Source of the DNA: Acidobacteriota bacterium
GTDB lineage: Bacteria > Acidobacteriota > Vicinamibacteria > Vicinamibacterales > UBA2999
Assembly: GCA_963169195.1 (NCBI GenBank)
Contig: CAUJDN010000032.1
Span: 1 to 51,462 of the forward strand
DNA: 51,462 bases
Direction: 5' to 3'
Below the pieces are notes generated by a model. The model was not told the origin of the DNA. It worked only from the letters and a program-made list of their open reading frames with translations, and did not search any database. A program made the translations under genes and the position numbers. Each line of letters begins with the position of its first letter. The stretch's first letter is position 1. Shown piece by piece: positions 45,800 to 51,462 of this stretch.

Positions 45800-46636
45800 C
45801 TATAGCACGGCCGTCGGCCCCGTCGTAGCAAAAACGTCCGCAAGTCGTGCCAATTCAACGAGCTGCAGCGTCTCGGGGCGCCGGCGCCCATCCAGGCGTG
45901 CCGCCGCCAGGGCCTCGGCCGCGTTCCAGCCCCGCACGTCGGCGAAAGGCTTGAGCGCGTTGTTCAGCGTCTTCCGACGCTGCGTGAAGACCGAACGCAC
46001 CAGGCCGACCAGGACCGCCTCGTCCGAGACGGCCACCCGCGGCGGTCGAAACGCCAGCCGCACCACCGCCGACCACACCCTGGGAGGGGGCCGGAACGCG
46101 CCTGGCGGAAGCGCCAGCACGCGTGTGACGTCCGCGTGCAGCGCGGCCTGGATGGCCAGTACCCCGTACGGCTTCGTTCCCGGCGCGGCGACCAGCCGAT
46201 CCGCCACCTCCCGCTGCAGCATCAGGGTGGCGTCGGTCACGCCGCCCGTGGCTGCGGCCAGCGCCAGCAGCTTGAAGAGGATGGGCGACGAGATGTTGTA
46301 GGGCAGGTTGCCGACAACGCGCACCGGATGCGCCGCGTCGAGCGGGGCGCCCTGCCATCGGGCGATGGCGGGGGCCAGATCCACGTCCAGCACGTCCGCC
46401 TCCAGGACGGTGACCGCGGGCAGCGCCTCCGCGACCAGCGCGGCCGCCAGGTCGCGGTCCACCTCGATCGCCAGCAGGCGGTTGACGCGAGCCGACAGGG
46501 GCCTGGTCATGGCCCCACGGCCCGGGCCAATCTCCACGAAGGCGTCCTCCGGCCGGGCAGCAAGGGCGTTCACCAGCTTGGCGACCCACGCCGGCTCGAG
46601 AAAGTGCTGGCCGAAGCGCTTACGAGCCTTCGCCAC
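45800..46636 (-). CDS. rsmA: 16S rRNA dimethyladenosine transferase RsmA (KsgA)
   Basis: 278 aa. It dimethylates A1518 and A1519 of 16S rRNA. The motifs are FGQHFLEPAW at the N-terminus, SAM-binding EIGPGRGAMT, and catalytic GNLPYNISSP. The C-terminal helical domain ends at RLADVF. It overlaps the metallopeptidase gene by 17 nt. Confidence 0.95.
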   Translation of the reverse strand: MAKARKRFGQHFLEPAWVAKLVNALAARPEDAFVEIGPGRGAMTRPLSARVNRLLAIEVDRDLAAALVAEALPAVTVLEADVLDVDLAPAIARWQGAPLDAAHPVRVVGNLPYNISSPILFKLLALAAATGGVTDATLMLQREVADRLVAAPGTKPYGVLAIQAALHADVTRVLALPPGAFRPPPRVWSAVVRLAFRPPRVAVSDEAVLVGLVRSVFTQRRKTLNNALKPFADVRGWNAAEALAAARLDGRRRPETLQLVELARLADVFATTGPTAVL

Positions 46637-47012
46637 GCCAGTAGCGCTCCTCGATCTCCATGATCTCGTCCTCGCTCATCCCGAAGTAGTGGCCCAGCTC
46701 GTGGATGAGCGTGTCGCCGATCTCCATCACGATGCAGTCCTCGTCGCCGTCGCATTCGTCCTCGATGGGGACCTGGTACAGCGTGATGCGGTCCGGGAGC
46801 GCATTGCCGAAGGCCCACTGCCGCTCGGGCAGCGGCGTGCCCTGGTACAGGCCGAACAGCGTCTCGTCCGGCCCCATCTCCATCTCCTCGAGCAATTCCT
46901 CCGACGGCTCGTCCTCGATGACGATGGCGACGTTCGTGATTTCCCGGGCGAAGCGCGGCGGGATGGTGTCGATGGCTTCGGCGACGAGCGCCTTGAACTG
47001 CTGCCGGGTCAT
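46620..47012 (-). CDS. mini zinc metallopeptidase family protein
   Basis: 130 aa. It belongs to the predicted minimal MMP-like metallopeptidase family (DUF1025-type). The zinc motif is HELGHYFGMSE (His104, Glu105, His108, Gly111). A very acidic stretch precedes it (EDECDGDED), and the protein has the LFGLYQGTPLPER block usual for the family. Its substrate is unknown. ATG 47012 overlaps the nth stop as ATGA; a longer in-frame ORF upstream is out of homology. Confidence 0.83.
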   Translation of the reverse strand: MTRQQFKALVAEAIDTIPPRFAREITNVAIVIEDEPSEELLEEMEMGPDETLFGLYQGTPLPERQWAFGNALPDRITLYQVPIEDECDGDEDCIVMEIGDTLIHELGHYFGMSEDEIMEIEERYWRGEGS

Positions 47013-47635
47013 CGGTGCGCGTAGTCGCACAGCGGACGCGCGAAGCAGATGCGGCACTGCGGCGTCGGCGTGCAGATGCGGCGGCCGTGCAGGATGAACG
47101 TGTCGGACGCCTGTGTCCACTTCGCCTTCGGAATGAGCCTCCCGAGCTCCTCTTCCACCGTGACCGGATCGTCCGAGTGCACCAGGCCCAGCCGGTTCGT
47201 CACCCGGAGCACGTGCCGGTCCACGGGCAGGCCCGGCACGCCGAGCGCGTGGCCGAGCACGACGTTGGCCGTCTTGCGGCCGACGCCGGGCAGCGCCGTG
47301 AGTGCGTCCATGGACGCCGGCACCTCGCCGCGATGCTCGGCGACCAGCGCCTGGGCCATGCCGAGGAGCGCGCGGGCCTTCTGGCGGAAGAAGCCCGTGG
47401 AGTGGATGAGCGTCTCCAGGTCCGACGCATCCGCCTTCGCCAGCACGCGGGCGTCGGGGTATCTCCTGAACAGCGCCGGCGTCACCTCGTTCACGCGGCG
47501 ATCCGTGGATTGCGCCGACAGGATGGTGGCCACCAGCAGCTCGAACGCATTGCCGTGGACCAGCTCCGTATCGGCATCCGGGTGGTGCCGCTCGAGCGCC
47601 GCGAGAATCTTCCGGGCCTCGGCCGGGGTCTTCAT
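47009..47635 (-). CDS. nth: endonuclease III (DNA glycosylase/AP lyase)
   Basis: 208 aa base-excision repair enzyme for oxidised pyrimidines. The helix-hairpin-helix LPGVGRKTANVVLG carries the catalytic Lys; VDRHVLRV carries the catalytic Asp. The iron-sulphur cluster ligands are Cys-x5-Cys-x2-Cys-x5-Cys (CTPTPQCRICFARPLC). The first spacing is x5 where x6 is usual, which is worth noting. It overlaps the metallopeptidase by 4 nt and is followed at a distance by lexA-linked genes. Confidence 0.93.
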   Translation of the reverse strand: MKTPAEARKILAALERHHPDADTELVHGNAFELLVATILSAQSTDRRVNEVTPALFRRYPDARVLAKADASDLETLIHSTGFFRQKARALLGMAQALVAEHRGEVPASMDALTALPGVGRKTANVVLGHALGVPGLPVDRHVLRVTNRLGLVHSDDPVTVEEELGRLIPKAKWTQASDTFILHGRRICTPTPQCRICFARPLCDYAHR

Positions 47636-47641
47636 GGTGGC

Positions 47642-47965
47642 CTAGTGGATCGGCCCCTTGCCCGGGACCGGCGCGGGCTGCGCGGCGTGTGCCTCGGAGT
47701 AGATGCGCAGGTTCTCCTGGAGCGCCGCGACGAGCGTGGGCACGAACTGCACCGGGAGGACGATCTTGGCCCGCACAGGCGCCTTGACCAGATGCTCGGC
47801 CTCGGCCTCGCGGATTTCCCGCTCCGACAGCGGCTGCACCTCGCAGAAGGTGAGCGTGAAGTCGAAGGGCGTGTGGTTCACCGCGCAGAAGTTCGCGTAG
47901 GTGCGCGGCTGCTGGCTGTCGTCGTCAGGGACGATCGTGAAGTTGATCTGTTTGCGTTCGTTCAT
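47642..47965 (-). CDS. DUF3467 family protein
   Basis: 107 aa. It carries the DUF3467 pattern YANFCAVNHTPFDFTLTFCEV and VRAKIVLPVQFVPTLVAALQENL. No function is known. The start at 47965 (MNERKQINFTI) gives the family's usual N-terminus. It lies 6 nt upstream of nth and 66 nt downstream of lexA. Confidence 0.85.
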   Translation of the reverse strand: MNERKQINFTIVPDDDSQQPRTYANFCAVNHTPFDFTLTFCEVQPLSEREIREAEAEHLVKAPVRAKIVLPVQFVPTLVAALQENLRIYSEAHAAQPAPVPGKGPIH

Positions 47966-47999
47966 AAAGGCTCTGGGCCTCAAGCCTAACGGATTCCGT

Positions 48000-48031
48000 C
48001 CGCCGCCTGAAGCTCAAAGCCGAGGCGGCGG
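48000..48031. other. hairpin between lexA and DUF3467
   Basis: CCGCCGCCT (48000-48008) and AGGCGGCGG (48023-48031) form a perfect 9-bp stem with a 14-nt loop, directly after the lexA stop. There is no T tract, so an intrinsic terminator is doubtful. It could slow polymerase or protect the 3' end. Confidence 0.4.
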
Positions 48032-48640
48032 CTAGTACTTCCGCATGACCCCCACGACGACGCCCTGGATTTGCACGCCGTCCGGGTCCACGTAGATGGG
48101 CTGCATCGTCGGGTTGGCGGGCTGGAGACGGATGCGCCCCGCTTCGCGGTAGAACTTCTTCAGCGTGACGTCCTGACCGGCGACCAGCGCGATGACCATC
48201 TCGCCGTTGTCGGCGGACTTCCGGTCCTCGACGACCACCCAGTCGCCGTCCCGGATTTGCTCGTCGATCATCGACTCGCCCTTGACGCGAAGCACGTAGG
48301 TGTCCCGGCGTCCGGCGACCAGCGATTCGGGGACGGCGATGGATTCGCCGGAGGTGACGGCCTCGACAGGCATCCCGGCCGCCACATAGCCCAGCATCGG
48401 CAGCTCGATGGCCCGTCCGCCCGACCGGCTGGGGAGCAGTTCCACCGACCGCGACCGGTTCCAGGACCGGCGGATGAAACCCTTGTCCTGGAGGTTGGTG
48501 AGGTGCTTGTGCACCGTCGCCAGCGACGAGAGGTTGAAGCGGTGGCCGATTTCCTCGAGGCTGGGCGCATAGCCGTGCTGCTGGATGAACTCGTTCAGGT
48601 AGGTCAGAATCTCGCGCTGGCGCTTGGTGAGCGGCTGCAA
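48032..48640 (-). CDS. lexA: LexA repressor
   Basis: 202 aa SOS repressor and self-cleaving protease. The N-terminal winged helix (LTKRQREILTYLNEFIQQHGYAPSLEEIG) is followed by the cleavage site Ala88-Gly89 in GYVAAGMP. The active Ser123 lies in GESM and Lys161 in VTLKKF. It is intact. The operator could not be identified in its 130-nt upstream region, so self-regulation is not shown. It heads the minus-strand run toward ftsK, linking DNA repair (nth) to SOS. Confidence 0.95.
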   Translation of the reverse strand: MQPLTKRQREILTYLNEFIQQHGYAPSLEEIGHRFNLSSLATVHKHLTNLQDKGFIRRSWNRSRSVELLPSRSGGRAIELPMLGYVAAGMPVEAVTSGESIAVPESLVAGRRDTYVLRVKGESMIDEQIRDGDWVVVEDRKSADNGEMVIALVAGQDVTLKKFYREAGRIRLQPANPTMQPIYVDPDGVQIQGVVVGVMRKY

Positions 48641-48700
48641 CGGTGCCTCCCGGCCGGGGCGAAGAGACAGGGAAAATCCCGGCGTCTGGAGCGAGCGTAG

Positions 48701-48747
48701 CCAAAGGAAAGGCGAAAGTCAACCTTTGGGGACCTCCGCGGTCTAAC
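48701..48747 (+). promoter_or_regulatory. ECF-type promoter and overlapping inverted repeat
   Basis: AACCTTT (48721-48727) and GTCTAAC (48741-48747) resemble an ECF sigma promoter with about 15 nt between the AACCTT and TCTAA cores. The expected start lies upstream of the sigma gene at 48771. An inverted repeat CCAAAGG (48701-48707) with CCTTTGG (48723-48729), 15-nt spacer, overlaps the -35. It could be a dyad operator or a chance repeat. Confidence 0.5.
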
Positions 48748-48770
48748 CTGCCAGAGGAAGATCGCGCATC

Positions 48771-49412
48771 ATGCCGTATGGCTCAGTCATCCCTTCCTGG
48801 GCAGCGCCAATGGAGTGGTCGGTCAAGGTGGTAGCTCCGGAGGCCGGCGCCCCTCCGGCGCCCGCCCTCACCCACCTCGACGATGCGCAGCTGGTCGCGC
48901 TGGCGGCGGCCGGCGGGCGGGAGGCCTTCGATGAAATCGTCGTACGCCACCGCCGCAGCGTGTACCACGTCTGCTACCGCTTCACGAACCGCCATGAGGA
49001 CGCCGCGGATCTCGCGCAGGATGCCTTCGTGCGCGCCTGGCGCGGCATGGGACAGTTCAAGGGGCAGGCGGCGCTCTCCACGTGGCTCCACCGCATTGCC
49101 GTGAACGTCTGCCTGAACAAGGTGAGCCTGAAGACGGTTTCCACCGAAGCCCTGTCCGATGGCGATCGGCTCGAGGACACCCGCGGCGAGCGTCCGGGGG
49201 ACGCGATCGACCGCCGTGAACGGGCGCGGGCCGTGCGCCGTGCCATCCAGGCGCTGCCGAAGAAGCAGCGGGCCACGCTCATCCTCCGCGCGTACCACGA
49301 CCTCTCGCACCAGCAGATTGCCGACATCCTGGGGAGCTCGGTCGGGGCGGTGAAGGCCAACTTCTTCCACGCGCTGGGCAATCTGAAGAAGACGCTTGGG
49401 AGCAAGCCGTGA
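48771..49412 (+). CDS. ECF RNA polymerase sigma factor
   Basis: 213 aa. Region 2 reads RSVYHVCYRFTNRHEDAADLAQDAFVRAWRGMGQFKGQAALSTWLHRIAVNVC. Region 4 reads LPKKQRATLILRAYHDLSHQQIADILGSSVGAVKANFFHALGNLKK, a complete helix-turn-helix. It is distinct from the first ECF factor at 17945 but shares the TCTAA-type -10. ATG 48771 follows AGAGGAAG by 10 nt; ATG 48810 is an alternative. It diverges from lexA and overlaps its anti-sigma gene by 4 nt. Confidence 0.9.
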   Translation: MPYGSVIPSWAAPMEWSVKVVAPEAGAPPAPALTHLDDAQLVALAAAGGREAFDEIVVRHRRSVYHVCYRFTNRHEDAADLAQDAFVRAWRGMGQFKGQAALSTWLHRIAVNVCLNKVSLKTVSTEALSDGDRLEDTRGERPGDAIDRRERARAVRRAIQALPKKQRATLILRAYHDLSHQQIADILGSSVGAVKANFFHALGNLKKTLGSKP

Positions 49413-49984
49413 CGCACTTCACCCCCGACGAGATGATCGACGCCGCCGAAGGTGTGCTCGATGCCGACCGCAGGCACCACCTCGAGGTCTGCGAGCCCTG
49501 TCGCAGGGAAGTGGAGGCCCTGCGCGGACTGCTGCAAGAGGCGGCGGGCATCCCGGTGCCCGAGCCTTCGCCGCTGTTCTGGGATGGCTTCTCCGCCCGG
49601 GTGCGGCTGGCCGTCGCCGGGCAACCCGCGCCGGCTTCCACCTGGGCGGCCTGGTTACGCTGGTCGACGCTTGCCCCGGCCGGCGCGCTCGCGGCCGCGC
49701 TGCTGGTCGTGGTCGCCAGCCTGGTGGGGGGACCAACGGGCCCGATGGCCCCGCCATTGTCTCTCCGGCCGTCCGCGGCGGCGAGCGACGACCTCCTGCT
49801 CGATGCGGACGTGTGGGAAATCGTCGCCGACCTCGTCGGACCCGCGGACTGGGATGCCGCGGGGCAGGCGGGCCTGGCTCTCACGCCCGGGGACACGGAG
49901 CTGGCGGTACTCTCGCTCACCGAGGACGAGCGCCGTGAGCTGTCGCGGCTGCTCGCGGGCGAGATCGAACGTTCGAAGTCGTGA
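49409..49984 (+). CDS. zinc-finger anti-sigma factor
   Basis: 191 aa. A cytoplasmic N-terminal zinc motif His24-x3-Cys28-x2-Cys31 (HLEVCEPC) marks the anti-sigma domain. One transmembrane helix lies at about residues 90-110 (LAPAGALAAALLVVVASLVGG). A short periplasmic tail carries no recognisable sensor. The start is GTG 49409, overlapping the sigma stop as GTGA. A Spy-like periplasmic protein follows after 13 nt, suggesting envelope-stress control. Confidence 0.85.
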   Translation: MTHFTPDEMIDAAEGVLDADRRHHLEVCEPCRREVEALRGLLQEAAGIPVPEPSPLFWDGFSARVRLAVAGQPAPASTWAAWLRWSTLAPAGALAAALLVVVASLVGGPTGPMAPPLSLRPSAAASDDLLLDADVWEIVADLVGPADWDAAGQAGLALTPGDTELAVLSLTEDERRELSRLLAGEIERSKS

Positions 49985-49997
49985 GGAAAGGAGCCCC

Positions 49998-50525
49998 ATG
50001 CGAGCCTGGATCCCCCTGGTACTGACGCTGATCGCGCTGGCCACTCCGGTTGGGGCCGCGGCACAGGTCGGGGCACCCCCGCCTCTGGATGCCCCGGCAG
50101 ATGCCAGCCCTGGAGAGATCCAGCGCCTCCTCGACGCGATGCTCGTGGCGGATGCCGAACGCGCCCTCGAGCTCAACGACCAGCAGTATCCCGAGTTCCT
50201 GACCCGCCTCCGAGCCCTGCAGCAGACGCGTCGGTCGAACCTGCTGCAACGCGTGAAGCTGATGGCCGAGCTCCAGCGCCTGAGCAACCCACGCGGCCCG
50301 GACCGGGACGACCAGACGATCAAGGAGCGCCTGACGGCCCTGCAGGAGCTGGAGTCCCGCAGCGCCGCCGATCTCCGTCGGTCGTACAACGCGATCGACG
50401 AGGTCCTGAGCGTGTGGCAACAGGCCCGATTCCGGGTGCTCGAAGAGCAGCTCGAGCGCCGGAAGCTGGAGTTGCTGATGCGCGCGCGGCAGTTCCGGCT
50501 GCAGCAGCGGCGCCAGCAGCGATAG
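49998..50525 (+). CDS. periplasmic helical protein, Spy/CpxP-like
   Basis: 175 aa. A signal peptide (about 1-22, ending VGAAAQ) is followed by long amphipathic helices with many Leu, Gln and Arg (LELNDQQYPEFLTRLRALQQTRRSNLLQRVKLMAEL). This recalls the Spy/CpxP envelope chaperones, though a strict LTxxQ repeat is absent. The GGAAAGGAG ribosome site is strong. It is likely to be part of the sigma/anti-sigma response, as an effector or a sensor partner. Family membership is inferred. Confidence 0.65.
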   Translation: MRAWIPLVLTLIALATPVGAAAQVGAPPPLDAPADASPGEIQRLLDAMLVADAERALELNDQQYPEFLTRLRALQQTRRSNLLQRVKLMAELQRLSNPRGPDRDDQTIKERLTALQELESRSAADLRRSYNAIDEVLSVWQQARFRVLEEQLERRKLELLMRARQFRLQQRRQQR

Positions 50526-50547
50526 CGGCGTGCGGGCGCGTCTGCGC

Positions 50548-50553
50548 TACACT
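50548..50553 (+). promoter_or_regulatory. -10-like TACACT before the 50560 gene
   Basis: GCTACACTGA (50546-50555) places TACACT 6 nt before the ATG. The decamer is identical to that before the small membrane protein at 39471. It suggests a leaderless transcript. Confidence 0.45.
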
Positions 50554-50559
50554 GATCGC

Positions 50560-51144
50560 ATGCGGCCGTTCATCCTGCTCGCCGCGCTTGCCGCCATGGA
50601 CGGCGGGGCCATCGCCGGCGCCCCGAGCCCGCAGAAGGCGGACCTGTTCGAGCTGAAGCTGTCGAACGTGCTGGCCCGCGGCGCCGCCGCCGAGTCGACC
50701 GGGCACCGGACCGAGTTCGCCGACGATGAGGTGAATGCCTACCTGCAACTGCGGCTCGCGCAGCGGTTTCCGACGGGCGTCGCCGACCCGTCGGTCACGC
50801 TCGTCGGCCAGGGGCGGCTCAGTGCCCGCGCGGTCGTGGACCTGGACGGCCTGCGGAAGAAGAGCAACGGCGGGTGGTTCGACCCGGCCGCCTACCTCGC
50901 CGGCCGCCTGCCCGTCACCGCGACCGGCACACTGAAGACCGCCAACGGCCGCGGCCAGCTGGAGCTCGAGAGCGCCGAGGTGAGCGGCATCCCGGTGCCG
51001 CTCACGCTGCTCCAGGAACTGGTCACCTACTACACCAGGTCGTCCGACCTGCCGAACGGCGTCAACCTGGCCGAGCCGTTCATCCTGCCGTCGAAGATCC
51101 AGCGGATCGACGTCGATCCCGGGAAGGCCACGGTCGTTCAGTAG
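50560..51144 (+). CDS. secreted protein of unknown function
   Basis: 194 aa with a signal peptide (about 1-20, ending AIAGA). The mature part has a DUF2993/LEA-like look: VTLVGQGRLSARAVVDLDGLRKK, ATGTLKTANGRGQLELESAEVSGIPVPLTLLQELV, PFILPSKIQRIDVDPGKATV. This is a beta-rich lipid-binding-type pattern, but I do not name a family with confidence. ATG 50560 gives the signal peptide start and lies 6 nt after a TACACT element. It is the last gene before the GGTTCTGN repeats. Confidence 0.65.
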   Translation: MRPFILLAALAAMDGGAIAGAPSPQKADLFELKLSNVLARGAAAESTGHRTEFADDEVNAYLQLRLAQRFPTGVADPSVTLVGQGRLSARAVVDLDGLRKKSNGGWFDPAAYLAGRLPVTATGTLKTANGRGQLELESAEVSGIPVPLTLLQELVTYYTRSSDLPNGVNLAEPFILPSKIQRIDVDPGKATVVQ

Positions 51145-51154
51145 CTGGATCCCC

Positions 51155-51240
51155 GGTTCTGAGGTTCTGGGGTTCTGGGGTTCTGGGGTTCTGAGGTTCT
51201 GCGGTTCTGCGGTTCTGCGGTTCTGCGGTTCTGAGGTTCA
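51155..51240 (+). repeat. GGTTCTGN octamer array, forward arm
   Basis: Ten tandem perfect copies of the octamer GGTTCTG-A/C/G (51155-51234), then a fragment. There are no unique spacers. It starts 10 nt after the last gene's stop. An inverted arm of the same unit lies at 51345-51462. Confidence 0.92.
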
Positions 51241-51344
51241 GTGTCGCGCTGAGCTCCGGACGGCGATGTGCAGACCACCAGCCTGCTGCGAGCCTCATGC
51301 GTCGCCAACCTCTGAACCAGAACTGCCGACCGGGAACGCAGATC

Positions 51345-51462
51345 CTCAGAACCCACAAGCCCCGGAACTCCCGAACCTCAGAACCCCAGAACCTCAGAAC
51401 CTCAGAACCCCACAACCCCACAACCTCAGAACCACAGAACCCCACAACCCCAGAACCCCAGA
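51345..51462 (-). repeat. GGTTCTGN octamer array, inverted arm (truncated)
   Basis: Degenerate copies of CAGAACC-C/T and CACAACCC, the reverse complement of the forward unit, continue to the window end, so the array is incomplete. The roughly 104 nt between the arms (51241-51344) hold no gene and only isolated unit fragments near 51307-51321. The layout of forward arm, spacer and inverted arm repeats that at 1-236 with a different unit. Confidence 0.88.

Overview
This is a very GC-rich bacterial chromosome segment, packed with genes and carrying no phage, transposon or CRISPR sequence. The gene content fits a Gram-negative, didermic bacterium: BamD, AmiC-type amidase, SpoIVB-type S55 protease, a PQQ-dependent dehydrogenase, zinc-finger anti-sigma factors and an AroD-AroE fusion. 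I infer Acidobacteriota, probably Vicinamibacteria-like. That is a judgement from gene content and base composition, not a computed placement.

Layout. 1-320: an inverted pair of short TTCGAA repeats next to tRNA-Gly(CCC). 499-5715: a secreted PQQ dehydrogenase, a phosphomannomutase and mannose-1-phosphate guanylyltransferase pair, and pgsA. 5723-14034 (minus): a ten-gene run, aroC-def-fmt-rsmB-PASTA protein-rpe-ybgC-epimerase-bamD-secreted protein, mostly joined by 3-4 nt start/stop overlaps. 14071-19461: a sigma-54 activator, a TPR protein, and an ECF sigma factor with a zinc-finger anti-sigma factor that seems to carry a TonB-C-like domain. 19458-23524 (minus): a beta-propeller/Ig-like secreted protein and an S55 protease, translationally coupled.

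23592-34039 is the centrepiece: aroDE, trpE, trpG, trpD, trpC, trpF, trpB, trpA, chorismate mutase, DAHP synthase and tyrA in one orientation. They are preceded by what reads as a complete transcription attenuator. It has a leader ORF with the codon run Phe-Gly-Ala-Trp-Trp-Tyr-Trp, a possible pause hairpin, a competing antiterminator, and a perfect 12-bp terminator with a T5 tract ending 5 nt before the aroDE start. The operon feeds all three aromatic amino acids, and codons for all three lie in the leader. A tandem array of a 15-16 nt TTCGAAGCAC repeat sits between the DAHP synthase gene and tyrA, and the tyrA start codon lies inside its last, partial unit.

34047-39731: a two-subunit CoA-transferase, a bactofilin-like membrane protein, an AtoE-type transporter, leucyl aminopeptidase and a one-helix membrane protein. 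39807-48640 (minus): lexA, DUF3467, nth, a mini metallopeptidase, rsmA, RNase J, ftsK and an amiC-like amidase. 48771-51144: a second ECF sigma/anti-sigma pair with a Spy-like protein and a secreted protein. 51155-51462: a second repeat family, octamer GGTTCTGN, again in forward and inverted arms, running off the window.

Several genes have a -10-like hexamer only 4-13 nt before the start codon, which suggests leaderless or very short-leader mRNAs are common here.
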